Below, in pieces: positions 45,500 to 58,586 of a stretch of 64,000 nt of DNA. The position numbers and the translations under genes were made by a program. Source of the stretch: Aegilops tauschii subsp. strangulata. Its lineage: Eukaryota; Streptophyta; Magnoliopsida; Poales; Poaceae. The DNA lies in NCBI RefSeq assembly GCF_002575655.3, contig NC_053040.3, positions 465,606,780 to 465,670,779 of the forward strand, in the 5' to 3' direction. Numbering within the stretch: position 1 is the stretch's first letter; the number at the start of each line of letters is the position of its first letter. The notes under the pieces are model-generated. The model had not been told where the DNA came from, did not search any database, and saw only the letters and a list, made by a program, of their open reading frames with translations.

Positions 45500-46151
45500 G
45501 TGTCTATGACGCCCGGATAATTAAGCTACAGTCACCCTCTACTAATGATGCCACGTCACCTCGGTTACTGTTGTTAATCCCGCGTTAGTTCAAAATCGAT
45601 TCAAAATTGAAATTCAAAATAAAGGCAAACATCAAAAGTTTTGAAACATTAAAACTAAAATGTTTAGTTTGTGGCAGATCGAACCCATAGTAAATACTTG
45701 TGAAGAAACCACACTTCTGTAAAGTATTTAAATGCATTATAGTAATTAAAACAGCGGAAAAACTATTATTTAAATGCTCTTAAAATAATAGACAGATACA
45801 AACTTCTTTATTTAATGTGCCAAAATAATTGTGGCAGTGGCATGATTACTAATACTAAATTAGGTATAACTTTTGTATTTTATCAAACCAAACTAAACTG
45901 GTAAATAAAAGAGAACATAAAAGGGAAATAAAACAAGACCAAAAAAGTAAAATAGAAAACAAAAACAATTGGGGGGAACGGGGCAGACCCCTCCTGGGCC
46001 GCTTGGCCCACTTTCCCCACCAGCCCAGCCAGCCTGGCTGGCCCGCCAGCGCCCCTCCCACCTCCTCTGTTCATAGGGGAGGCGTGGACGCCGTCGATGG
46101 CCGCCACGGCCGAGGCCGTCGCCGTGGCGCCCATCCACGAACACCCCCGGC

Positions 46152-46158
46152 CTATAAA
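46152..46158 (+). promoter_or_regulatory. TATA box of element 5 5' LTR
   Basis: CTATAAA in CCCGGCCTATAAATCCC precedes the GC-rich leader. It is preserved at 59235-59242 in the 3' LTR. Confidence 0.55.
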
Positions 46159-47944
46159 TCCCGCCGGCGAGCTCCCCTCGCCGAAAAACCTAGTCCTATC
46201 CCCTCCCCTCACGCCCCAAATTCCTCCGTCCCTCTCCTCCTTCGACTTCTTCGTTGCCCGAAGCCACCATCGTCACGTCGTCGTCGTCTTCGTGGCCAGG
46301 AGCTTCTTCGAGCCACGATTGAGTGTTCAGGAGGCGTGCTGCATCCATCTACGTCGACTACGAGGATCGATTCACCTGGAATCGCACAGCGCCCTCGCCA
46401 TCGACCGATCTCCTTCGTCTACGTCCACCGCACGCCGTCGCCGACTCCTCCACATCGAGCCATCCCGAGCCCACTTGAGCACACCTACAGGACCAATGTG
46501 AGCAACTGCACAGAACCCCCTCCGTTTTAAGCTTGATTTCGAGCTCTAGCTCGCGTTTATCATCGTCCAGCTCTCGCCAACACCTGTCCATGATGTAGTG
46601 CATGTTATCGTCCACCCCTGCTTGAGCCGATGCTACTGCTCGACTCGGCGTGCTTTACTCGTTCGGTAGCACACACCCGCGCGCCGTCCCGCTGTCGAAG
46701 TTGGCCGTCCATGCCTTGTTGCGCACTGTTGCTTCCCCGTCTCATACCGCGTCGCTGCCATGCGCGCTTCGCCGACCCGCCCCTGCCGCGGTTGCCGCCT
46801 CGCCCGGCCCCGTCTAGCTGCGCCGGCCGCCCTCCACTGCTGCTCCGCTGCGCCGGCCGCCTCTGCCGCTGCTTTTCCCCGCTTGCCCGAGCTCGACTGC
46901 TCCGCTCATCGCCTACGCTGCAGCGTTGCTCTGCTGCTCACCTGCTCTGTTGCGCAGCTCCCAACCACTGTTGCCGCCGCTACCGGCCGCGCCCGAGGCC
47001 CCGCCCGCCTCTAGCCGCCGTTGTTCGCCTCCGGTCGCCTGCGGCTAGCGCCGCCCGGCCAGATCGCCTGCCCCACGCCGCCGTTGCCGCTGCCTTGCCG
47101 GCCGCGCTCCCCGCGCGTTGCCGCTGCTACTCAGCTACAGTAACTAAATGTTACTGTAGCGGTAGCTAGCTTTGCTACGATTACACTAACTACCCCTCTG
47201 TACTGCAGCAAAACAACAACAAAACGACTTCTAATGTGGGTAAAGATAATAAGCGTGGAAAGTACACTTGACAAACTTCGTTTTATCCCATTGGTCCATA
47301 TTCAAACTATGTAAGGATTAAATCCTATGAAAATCACAAAATCCCATGTTCGTATATTTTAACAGTTTCTGGAATTAACTTCAAGTGGCACTTTTCAAAT
47401 ACAGTTTCGATCAAGCAACTGAACTCTAACATGGATGTCAATGATACTGTCATGTAGATCACAGAAAGATGATAAAAATTGGTAAAAGGCACTAATTCAT
47501 TGGATGTACAGAACACTATCTATAGCCTCTGAAAAACAGCTAAGTGATATTCAAAAACTAAACAATTCTCAGACTTGGCCAATTTTCAGGAAATTCCATA
47601 ATATTGATTAAACTTTGAAAATTAATATAAAATAATCCGTAACTCGGATGAAAATACTTTGTACATGAAAGTTGCTCAGAACGACGAGACGATTCTGAAT
47701 ACGTAGTCCGTTCGTCCGCCACACGTCCCTAGCATAGCGAACACACAACTTTCCCCCTCCGGTTCATCTGTCCGAAAACGCGAAACACCGGGGATACTTT
47801 CCCGGATGTTTCCCCCCTTCGCCGGTATCGCCTACTACTGCGTTAGGTCACCCCTAGCACCGCGAACTGCCATGTTATGCTTTGTGTTGCTTTGATTGCT
47901 CTATTATTTATTTGTGTTCCCCCTCCGTTACTTCTTTCCGGTAG

Positions 47945-48020
47945 ACCTCGAGACCGCCGCCGATACCCCCGTGATGGACTACATTGATGACGACCCCCTC
48001 CTTCTTGCCAAAGCAACCAG
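47945..48020 (+). other. Exon-like module in element 5 5' LTR
   Basis: The 76-bp segment between TTCCGGTAG and AG|GCAAGC has one frame that reads as an acidic peptide (ETAADTPVMDYIDDDPLLL). It is preserved at 61027-61102. If real, it would be an internal exon with a GC-AG type donor. Confidence 0.35.
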
Positions 48021-49730
48021 GCAAGCCCCCCCCTGATCACTAGATATCGCCTATTCCTTCTCTCTACTGCTTGCATTAGAGTAGTGTAGCATGTTACTGC
48101 TTTCGGTTAATCCTATTCTGCTGCATAGACTGTCATTGTTGTTACAGTTGTTACCCTTACCTGCAATCCTAAATGCTTAGTATAGGATGCTAGTATTCCA
48201 TCAGTGGCCCTACACTCTTGTCCGTCTGCCATGCTATACTACTGGGACGTGATCGCTTCGGGAGGTGATCACGGGCATATGCTATATACTTTATACCGTT
48301 ACATTACTTATGATACTGTTCGGAGATGGGGGCTGAAGGGGCAGGTGGCTCCATCCCGGTAGACGTGGGCCTGGGTTCCCGATGGCCCCCGACTGTTACT
48401 TTGTGGCGGAGCGACAGGGCAGGTTGAGACCACCTAGGAGAGAGGTGGGCCTGGCCCTGGTCGGCGTCCGCGGAAACTTCAATTAAAACGCTTAATGAGA
48501 TCTTGGTATTTGATCTGAGTCTGGCCACTGGCCTATACGCACTAACCAACTACGCGGGAACAGTTATGGGCACTAGACGTCGTGGTATCAGCCGAAGCCT
48601 TCTTGACGTCAACGACTGAGCGGCGCGCGCCGGATTGGACCGTAAGCCTGCTCTTGGATTAAGGGGGCTAGGTCTGCTTCCGGCCGCCCACGCAACGTGC
48701 AGGTGTGCAATGGGCGATGGGCCCAGACCCCTGCGCCATAGGATTTAGACCGGCGTGCTGACCTCTCTATTGTGCCTAGGTAGGGCTACAACGTGTTGAT
48801 ATTCCGAGGCCAGGCATGACCCAGGAAAGTGTGTCCGGCCAAATGGGATCGAGCGTGTTGGGTAATGTGGTGCACCCCTGCAGGGAAGTTTATCTATTCG
48901 AATAGTCGCGATCCTCGGTAACAGGACGACCCGGAGTTGTACCTTGACCTTATGACAACTAGAACCGGATACTTAATAAAACACACCCTTCCAAGTGCCA
49001 GATATAACCCGGTGATCGCTCTCACACAGGGCGACGAGGGGAGGATCACCGGGTAGGATTATGCTATGTGATGCTACTTGGTGAACTTACCATCTACTCT
49101 CTTCTACATGCTGCAAGATGGAGGCTACCGGAAGCGTAGTCTTCGACAGGACTAGCTATCCCCCTCTTATTTCGGCATTCTGCAGTTCAATCCACCGATA
49201 TTGCCCCTTTACATAGATACCCATGCATATGTAGTGTAGATCCTTGCTTGCGGGTACTTTGGATGAGTACTCACGGTTGCTTTTCTCCCTCTTTTCCCCC
49301 TTTCCATTCTACCTGGTTGTCGCCACCAGATGCTGGAGCCCAGGAGCTTGACGCCACCGTCGACAACGACTCCTACTACACCGGAGGTGCCTACTACTAC
49401 GTGCAGGCCGTTGATGACGCCAGGAGTAGTTTAGGAGGATCCCAGGCAGGAGGCCTGCGCCTCTTTCGATCTGTATCCCAGTTTGTGCTAGTCTTCTTAA
49501 GGCAAACTTGTTTAACTTATGTCTGTACTCAGATATTGTTGCTTCCGCTGACTCGTCTATGATCGAGCACTTGTATTCGAGCCCTCGAGGCCCCTGGCTT
49601 GTAATATGATGCTTGTATGACTTATTTTATTTTAGAGTTGTTTTGTGATATCTTCCCGTGAGTCCCTGATCTTGATCGTACATGTTTGTGTGTATGATTA
49701 GTGTATGATTGAATCGGGGGCGTCACGAGT

Positions 49731-49742
49731 TGGTATCAGAGC
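49731..49742 (+). other. Primer-binding site of element 5, tRNA-iMet
   Basis: TGGTATCAGAGC lies three bases after the 5' LTR, a perfect initiator tRNA-Met match. Confidence 0.85.
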
Positions 49743-51363
49743 CGAATGCCTATAGGAATCCCCCTTCCACACTCCTTGGCCGAAGTCAAGTCTAGACATT
49801 GCAAAACTTTTTACTAACAGGGCTATGTGTCTTACGGGCCCACGTCGCCATTGGGTGGTATTAGGATCTTTTATTCCTCGTCTATACTCTCGGACTCTGA
49901 TCTCTCTTCTACTCGGGATAAAATGAATTTTGCTAACTCTAACTCTAGGTCCCCGTAATTACTTTTCCCGGAGATCCCCTCACTCCAGATGATTACTAGG
50001 TGCACCAGAAGGTTTTGAAGATGCTATTCGATGTTTTCCCGAGACGCTTGTGCCCACTGCCTTTGCAAATTCCCTACCACTATTATATCTGTATGGATAA
50101 CTGCATACACTTGTCTACATTCAATCCCGTTGATCTTGTTATTACAAGATGCCACGAACTACTCTTCGTTGTTCCGAGAATCTTTTGAGCTTACTGCTCT
50201 GCAGTTCTTGCCTCATGAATACCCCCTATGGATAATTCCTCGCATTTACCGAGTATCCGTTCTTCCCCCATTGTTCATATGATTCACAAGATACATTGAG
50301 ATGCTATCTGATCTTCCAGTAATCCTCTGGCTGCTATTGCTCTACAAATACTTGTCTGCTTACATTATGGTTGCGATCCATATGTCTAGCAATATTCATT
50401 AGTATCCTTTGTTATTGTAATTTCGACCTCCTTGATTCAATATGTTGCGATTGCTTGCAATCCTCAGTCGAATCCTCGAATTTATCCTCCCGGCTCATAC
50501 GTCATTTTGACCAGGAGCTGGTTCTCGACCAATCAAATGGTCGTCGATTATACACCTAAGTCTATAAACTTATCCATCCTTAACCAGAGTGTTTGCTTCT
50601 AATCCCTTGATTTGGAGCTCATAATTCCTTTGCATTTGAGCTTTGAATTAGTTAGTTGTTTCGATAATCCGATCTCCTTGCTTTCTTTCTTCTTCTGGTT
50701 GAGTACCAATGCTCACATCAGATCCCTTATGGACCACCAGATCCTTATTGGATTTTATCCGACGACGTCCTTCATATTCAATAACTCTGTGAGTCTTTTC
50801 TCGGATACATAATGCCTTTGGTAAATTGTATCCTCTGCTTTGTCAAACATGCTCTGCTTTCGAGCTTGTGTTATTTACCCCTGAAGTTTGTGGTATATGT
50901 TCCTAAGAGGCCCCGATGGGTTGAACCTATGCCTTTTTATAATCCGTGTGAACCCTGAAACTACTACGGGTCATACTGTACTGGTGTTATATGTGTCAGA
51001 TAAAATTTCAACACCACAACTTCGTTGAAGGCGAGAAGTGAATGAAAGGTTATGCATTAAAGAAGTGGGAGTCGACCTTGAACTTTGTGTTCATGCCCAT
51101 GGACACGATGTAGATCCTATCATGGAAGCTTCTTGTAATAATAACTATTTCCTTGATAACTATCATCTGGTATCTGTGAATTGATCCTTTGCAACTATGG
51201 TTCCGACCATATGTTCTTCTTTGAACCCATTTCTCGGGCAAGTTTAAGCACTTGTCTTCTATGGATCAATACACCAGTCCAACCTTTACTTTGACCTCTC
51301 GTCGAGTATTACACCCTGGTATCTCGAGAATATCATGGAACTACATAACTTATGGGTTCTTCA
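49743..51363 (+). other. Element 5 internal region before the nested solo LTR
   Basis: This is where gag would be expected. The ORFs are short and lack a zinc knuckle or capsid motif. The last five bases, CTTCA, are the target duplication of element 4. No gene is called. Confidence 0.5.
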
Positions 51364-52960
51364 TGTCACGCCCAAGATGCGACCCTATCCTAAAGGACCT
51401 CGAAGGTCCCACCAAGGATAGAAGCGCATCTTGAAGACGCTTTTGCAAGGTGGATATCATTACATCAACATTACATAATAGTTGGGGATACATACAAGGC
51501 ATACAAATGGCGCAAGAATACATTAATACATCATACATAAGATCAACATCCGACAACGGATGAAACACAAACAGAAGCTCAAACGACATCCACCCTGCTA
51601 GCCCAGGTTGCCGACCTGGAACCTATCCCCTGATCGAAGAAGAACTAGAAGAAGAACTCCAAACAAGTAACATCGCTCTCGCGTCATGATCATCGCATAA
51701 CCTGTACCTGCAACTGGTGTTGTAGTAATCTGTGAGCCACGAGGACTCAGCAATCCCATTACCACGGGTATCAAGACTAGCAAAGCTTAAAGGGTAAGGA
51801 AGGGGTAAAGTGGTGAGGTTGCAGCAGCGACTAAGCAAGTATGGTGGCTAACTTACGCAAACAAGAGCGAGAAGAGAGGCAAAGGAACGGACGTGAAACT
51901 AGCAATGATCAAGAAGTGATCCTGAACTCCTACTTACGTCAATCATAACCCAGAAACCGTGTTCACTTCCCGGACTCCGCCGAGAAGAGACCATCACGGC
52001 TACACACGCTGTTGATGTGTTTTAGTTAAGGTTAAGTGTCAAGTTCTCTACAACCGGATGTTAACAAATTCCCATCTGCCACATAACCACGGGCACGGCT
52101 TTCGAAAGATAATACCCTGCAGGGGTGTCCCAACTTAGCCCATTATAAGCTCTCACGGTCAACGAAGGATATTCCTTCTCCCAGGAAGACCCGATCAGTC
52201 TCGGAATCCCGGTTACAAGACATTTCGACAATGGTAAAACAAGTCCAGCAAAGCCGCCCGATGTGTCGACAATCCCGATAGGAGTCGCACGTACCTCGTT
52301 CTCAGGACACACCGGATGAACACTACGTACAACTAAAACCAGCCCTCAAGTTTCCCCGAGGTGGCGCTGCAAGTGGCTCTAGTTTGGACCAACACTCCGA
52401 GGAGCACTGGCCCGGGGGGTAAAATAAGATGACCCTCGGGAGCGCGACTCCCAAGGGAAAAAGGCTAGGTGAGGCAAATGTAAAACCAAGGTTGGGCCTT
52501 GCTGGAGGAGTTTTATTCAAAGCGAACTGTCAAGGGGGTCCCATAAATCACCCAACCGCGTAAGGGACGCAAAAATCAAGGAACATAACACCGGTATGAT
52601 GGAAACTAGGGCGGCAAGAGTGGAACAAAACACCAGGCATAAGGCCGAGCCTTCCACTCTTTACCAAGTATATAGATGCATTAATAATATAAGAGATATT
52701 GTGATATCCCAACATAAACATATTCCAACATGGAGCAATCTTCATCTTCACCTGCAACTAGCAGCGCTATAAGAGGGGCTGATCAAAGCGGTAACATAGC
52801 CAAACAACGGTTTGCTAGGAAGGGTGACAAAGGTTAGAGGTGGTTTCATGGAAATTTGGGCGGCTTGAAGAGCAAGTGAATAGGTAGCGCAGCAAAGCGA
52901 TAGAACGAAGCAACTACATAGCAATGATAGTAATGAGATCCAAGGTGACGGTCATCTTGC

Positions 52961-53049
52961 CTGAAATCCCGCTAGGAAGAAGAACGAGTCCACGAAGAAT
53001 ATGAAGCCACGAAGACGAACGAATCCTCACGATCGCAACGACACGGGAA
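52961..53049 (-). other. Exon-like module in element 4
   Basis: The 89-bp minus-strand segment from CGATAG| to ATTTCAG|GCAAGA sits at the same relative position as in elements 3 and 5. No convincing acidic frame remains. Confidence 0.25.
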
Positions 53050-53179
53050 CTATCGAGAAGAAGCACACAACAAGGTAAACACACCACACATGAACAAGAC
53101 ATGATGCTCAATCAAGTATGATGCATGACAAGGCTACATGAAGCAACTCATGGCAAGATATGATGCATACAAGATCAAC

Positions 53180-54840
53180 ACATCAAAGCAAGTTTAAATG
53201 AGGCCGGAAACAACATATAACAATTCCGGTAAGTCCTCATATGCAAATTTCGAAATTGGTCCAGATCTGAATAAACCTTATGTTCAAGTTGTTAAACAGC
53301 AAGTTAAGATGCACCAAGATGATCTACACGAAATTCTAGTCAAGTTACACATAAAGTTCATTAGATTCGGAGCTACGGCCTAGAAGATATGAGCAAAACA
53401 AGTTAAACATGGCATTGATGCAAAATGCATTCAAACATCAAGCAAACACCTCAAAACAAGGATGCAACAAGGTAATATGATACTACATGCAAAACTAATC
53501 AAGTTTCCTATAGAGCACACTCCAAACGGAGCAACGGTGCAACACATACACTCCAAACAAGATATAACGACAATCTGTCCAAAACAGCAACTAGGCATCT
53601 AGCAAGCATCAAAACAATATGCTACAGCAACTCAACATGAAAACAAAAGGTATGGACGTGATGTACAGGTAAAGCATGACAAAACATGAACACTGAGCTA
53701 TCTCCAGAAATCACTAGAACATGCTCAAAAGGACATGGCAAGATTGCAAATAATAACAGATCACAGACTTGGCAGAAATTACTGGACATGGCAGAAATAA
53801 CATCAGGTTGCAAAGTTTAGAGCTATCAAACAACATGCTACAGGAACATATCATAGCCAAAAAAGGCATGACATGAATCTACTAATTGCATACAACAAAC
53901 GTCCCTTACTGAACATGAGCCAGAAAGGAACAGAAGATATGATGGCACCCATGTAAACATAGCAAGTAATATGACAGATTCAGACTTAGAAGGAAAACAG
54001 AGCATGGCAGAAATAACGATAAGTAGGCATGTTGGTGAGCTTGAACCACTCACCACAGAGCAATACATGACATGAAAAGGTAACCAGCAGTAAGATGGCA
54101 CAAATATGAAGCTAAGAATGGCAATATCATAGTCATAGGGTACATGGGTCACTAGTAACAACCATGGCAAAATTGATTAACATGTAAACAATCTGCCAGG
54201 AACATTTTATAGCAAAAGTAGAGCAAGATAAAAACAAGCTAGAGCATGCCATAAATGCAAACAAGGGCATGGAAGGATAGAGAATAACATGAATAACAAA
54301 ACACCCTTAGTGAACATCTTCAGATCATGCATAGAATGACTTGTAGGAGCAGGTTTACATGGCATCACAACATAACAGACTCAGACTTGGCAGAAATCAC
54401 CAAGTCACAGAAAACAGTAACATCATGGAGGCTACTTTACATGCCTGTGCTAGTCACCACATAGATCACAAAAATACAAGACAAGCACCACTGTAAATAT
54501 GTCATGATGTAGTACAAAACACATGTAGACATCAAGCTCATAGGATGCACACACAAAATGCAATGAAAAAGACAAATCACCAAGTTCTGATAACAGACAG
54601 CAGGTAACATCATATAGCACTCTTGCAACGATGATTAGGGCATCAAGATCCACTCAAACAAGCATGCACATAGAACAAAATGAAGAGCATCTCATGACGA
54701 ACATTTCGATATATTATATGCATGAATCGGAGCACCGAGCATGAAGTTATGGCATGATGAACAGGGCAACATAATGCAACAATTTCGGGACTTGGCAGTT
54801 TTGAAGAGAAAAAAAATAGACGCGCGTGAGAATACTAAAT
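53180..54840 (-). repeat. Dispersed short repeats inside element 4
   Basis: The plus-strand motif ACTTGGCAGAAAT and relatives (CATGGCAGAAATAAC) recur at about 53768, 53789, 54006 and 54381, embedded in A- and C-rich sequence with many ACATG words. There is no regular period, so this is probably old internal duplication. Confidence 0.45.
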
Positions 54841-56013
54841 GACGCCTAGGCGAGGCTTAGGCGGGGAGGCTCACCAGCGGGCCGCTGGGCCGGAGGGGAA
54901 GGAGAGGCGGGCTGAGCCTCGCGGGCCAGCACGGGGGGAGGCCCACGCGGGCGAGCGGAGCGCTGCGGCGTCTCCCTCGATCCCGATCGGGACTGGGAGG
55001 CAGGGCGGCGGCGCCCGATGGCGATCCCGGCGAGGGGCGACGGTGGCTGTCCAGATCCGGCCGGCTGACGCCGGATCCGGGTGCGGCGGCGACAGAGGTG
55101 GCTCGGCGGGGTGCGGCGAGCGCGGCAGGGCCGGCTGCGGGCACGGGGCGCGCGGCGGCGCCGGCGCACGGGCGCGGACGCCGAAGCGGCGAGGTCCGAG
55201 GGGCGGCGGCGGAGACTGGCGGCGGGGCTGGAGGTAGCGCGGGGGTCGCCGGCGGCGAGGAGGCGAGGCGGCGCTGGGCGACGGAGGCGCACTCCGGCGG
55301 CGGCGCAGGAGCTAGGGCGCGGGGCACGGGCGCCTGGGCCCAGATCGGCCCGGGGCGGGCCTCGGCGGGCTGCGGCGGGGAAGCCGGAGCGGGGTGACGT
55401 GGTGCTCCCCCGTTGGCTGGGGCGGCGGCGGCGGACGCGTCTGGCGGCTGGGGAATTGTGTCCGGTGGCGCGAGGTGGAAGGAGGCTAGGGTTTGCACCG
55501 CGAAATTCGGGGGAGAGGGCATAAATATAGCTAGAGGGAGCTAGGAGAGTCCAAATGAGGTGCGGTTTTCGCCCACACGATCGTGATCGAACGATCGAGA
55601 GCATGGAGGGGGTTTTCTGGGTTAGAGGGCTGATTTGGAGGGGTGTTGGGCTGCACAAAAGAAGGGGTTTCGGGCCACACGGTTAACCGTTGGGGCATCA
55701 AACGACCTCCAAATGGAACAAAATTTGACGGGCGGTCTGTCGGTGCTATACCAAGGCCACTCGGCAAATCTCGGCTCATTCCAAGAACGTTTTTCTCCCA
55801 CTCACGAAACAAGGTCTGAGAGGGGCGACGGGCGCGTGTGGGAGTGTCGGATCGCAAAACGGACAACGGGGAAAAGGACCGGATGCAAGTTTTGAAAAGC
55901 ATGATGATGCAATGCAGATGATGACATGGCAAAATGCAACACGCAAGCAGATGACATGGCAACAACGACGAATAAATGGAGGACACCTGGCGCATCGGAT
56001 CCGGGGCGTTACA

Positions 56014-58573
56014 CTTCATCTACTATTAATTCTCACCGAATCCAATTTTTCCTGGGTTTTCGGTTGTCATCAGCTGAGAACACCGATAAGTGAATCAATT
56101 CCGCACTCTGATTCAATAACTCTAATTAGTCTTCATTGCTTATGAGTTTATTAATCCTTCAAGGCATTCCTAGCCTGATCGGCTATATCATTATCGTGCA
56201 ACTTTTAACTGTGCTACCTGGTCCTTCTTCCCGGAGCACAACTTTCCGATGATGAGCTTAGCTTACGTCAACTTTCCTCGTCTTATCATTTCGCCTTGGA
56301 CAACAAGCTTGATTCCGAGTTTGTGACGTACACGTGGTTCCAATAAACTTTCGCTTCATCATTCCTTTGACTTGATGTCATCGCCAATCGATTACACCTT
56401 CATGAAATCTCTCAACAATTGTGTTGTGATCATCATCAACATTCTGAACTCTTCCAGGATATCAATCGAATTCATGATGGGAAATACCATCCTTGCCCCT
56501 CGATGATTTGTGTAATCATCGACAACATTCTTACCTTCCCCCAACACAAACTTGTTCACGTTTTGTGTTGTACCTTGATTTCCTTGCTATCCAACTTATG
56601 TTATGTTCTACCTTGGAGTATTACCATCTTTTATGTCAAAAATGTGGTGAGAATTTCACCACCTCTTAAGAATTCTTGATATAGTAATACTTCTCGCCAT
56701 CTCCGTTCATATCTTGGTCCCCGTGTTGTTTCTAACCGGGATACAAGCCATTTAACTTTGATGTGTAATTTCAAAACTTCTAGCAACCCTATTGCTTGAA
56801 GCTAATGGTTGATAGCTTGATTCTTAGTCTATTGGTTATTGAATCACCATTCTAACATCGATCGGGCCACTTAGTCCGTCCTTCCAGGTGCATGTTTTGA
56901 TCAATGTTTACTCATGGATGTTTTCCTCGAACATACTTTGTTATCTACTTCGATATGTCCAATATTATGTCCTTGTTCACATAATTGTGGAAATCCATCT
57001 TTTTGGAAACCTCGATCAATTGTCGCTGATTCCATCAGCCACCTCCTCACCCTCTCGTTGGTTTACTGATGAACTTTTGTTTCGGAACTCGCTTCCATAG
57101 TTCATTTCTGAGAATCTTCGATGTCATCTCGTCAAGTTGTGTCGCACCTTTTCTCCTCGAGCATCGTGAGTTTGAGGTATCCTGACACCAATCAGATCTG
57201 AATCTCGGTCAGATATGATGGTTGGAACATATTTCCAAGAGTTATAACAATGGTCTTTATGTGACCCGGTAAGGTGATGTCGTGCCTAGCACACCTGGCC
57301 GGAGGCCCTATTGTTATAGATTCCTTTCAGCAAGGTTATCCATTCTTCCATGAGGAAATTGTAAGACTTATCCTATAAGTTGTTTCCGATGAATCCTTTG
57401 TGTTTCCAAAGTCTAATCTTCACCTGATGACCATGTCAATGCTATCTCGAAGCATGTCTATGGTACTCCGATTTTCAACAAGAACATTTGAAGCCCAATG
57501 CTAAATGTTTCCTGCTCAATTATCCAGACATCGCTGTATGGGTAATGTCATGAAATTTCTCTCCCCTACCTAAAAAGTTTTCTACATTATATCCTGTCAT
57601 GGATATCATGCTCTGCTTGTCCTTGGGAAGGATATACCCCCGAAATATGTGGGTATGCATATTTTCCCTTCCATTGTTCTGTTTAAACCAGATAACCACT
57701 TTTCCTTTCCATTGGTTTGTTTAAACCTTCTTGTGATCTATATTATATAAGCAGTAATATTTCCCTACTTATGTAAACACCTCGTTGTACAATTCTGTCA
57801 GCAAGACCCTGTTACTATTGTTGATGACATTCTGGTAGCCACCGATGGACGAGAACTTTGCCTATTGGTCCACCTCGTTCAACGAGCAGGAAAATGGTTC
57901 TCTTCATCCCTCGCCCTTGGTACCGATGTTGTTGCCGACATAAATGACAGGCTATCCTCTGACATGCCTTGCTTGCATGATCACGCAAGATGTCTCCGCC
58001 CTTCCTACTTTTAACCCACATGGTGGGCCCATAACCCATAGTTCCACAGGATCGAAACCTGACTCTCCTATACCCCCTGTTTCCAAACTTATTCCTCGCG
58101 CTTGGCTTCGTATTTAATTCACGGGCCACCTTCCTAGTGCTCTATTCTCGTATCAGACACAATACTTACTCTCGCTGCTCTGAACCCCTTTCTCACTCTA
58201 GTTCAGACTTCGAGCAACTATCTATCCGCTTGGAACCTCTTATTGTACCTTCGTACCTTACTCTCGATGTATTTTATATGTTCAACTCGAGAGATAATCT
58301 TATGCTCATTCACGGGTTAACCCCAGATTGTTTCCCTCATAAGCATTCTGTCGTAGCCGAGTTGTGCCTTACCTATTCGTAAGTACGTTGGAGTTCTTGA
58401 AGAAAAGGACGACTTCACCATGATGTGATCACCTCCCGAGTAATGAAGACCTCAACGTAATAGATCGACCCCTTCAAGAAGATCAACCAAGACCGAGAAC
58501 ACTCGCTAGAATTTCGTAACCCGAACCTTCCCCATTTACCCCGCCTCTTAAATCTCGGGACGAGATTTCTTGT
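56014..58573 (+). other. Element 5 internal region after the nested solo LTR
   Basis: It begins with the second CTTCA. The sequence is T-rich and stop-rich without readable RT or integrase. Only the end (CTCGGGACGAGATTTC near 58556) matches the integrase-tail and polypurine region of element 3. Confidence 0.45.
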
Positions 58574-58586
58574 AGTGGAGGAGAAT
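58574..58586 (+). other. Polypurine tract of element 5
   Basis: AGTGGAGGAGAAT directly precedes the 3' LTR start TGTGATGCCC. Confidence 0.75.

Larger units (their letters stand above)
45505..49727 (+). repeat. Element 5 5' LTR
   Basis: Its termini have decayed to TA...CG (the 3' LTR reads TG...CA). It contains CCTATAAATCC (about 46151), a GC-rich leader (46000-47130), an exon-like module (47945-48020), the CCTGCAGGG block (about 48870-48910) and a GTACTCAC block (about 49237-49280) followed by an AG at 49328-49329. Long open frames in the GC-rich leader are compositional. Confidence 0.9.
51364..56013 (-). mobile_element. Element 4: solo LTR (4.65 kb) of a third long-LTR Ty3-type family
   Basis: On the plus strand it starts TGTCACGCCC and ends GGGGCGTTACA, with CTTCA at 51359-51363 and 56014-56018. 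Orientation is inferred antisense: the minus strand has a TATATTTATG box (about 55520-55530) followed by a GC-rich leader (55520-54840) and the same ordered blocks as elements 3 and 5. These are a CAG|GCAAG module end at 52961, the CCTGCAGGG block at about 52131-52091, and a TGAGTCCTC..GGCTCAC block at about 51740. No internal region exists, so it arose by LTR-LTR recombination. The long GC-rich frames (such as 54846-55658) are not credible genes. Confidence 0.83.

Noticed and set aside
46003..47169. Frames of 134-179 codons, repeated at 59077-60096
   Set aside because: This is the GC-rich leader of the element 5 LTRs. Agreement between copies reflects recent common origin of the LTR pair, not selection.
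54846..55658. 270-codon open frame on the minus strand, with overlapping long frames on both strands
   Set aside because: It lies in the GC-rich leader of a solo LTR, is low-complexity (Pro, Arg, Ala), and several frames are open at once. Composition explains it.
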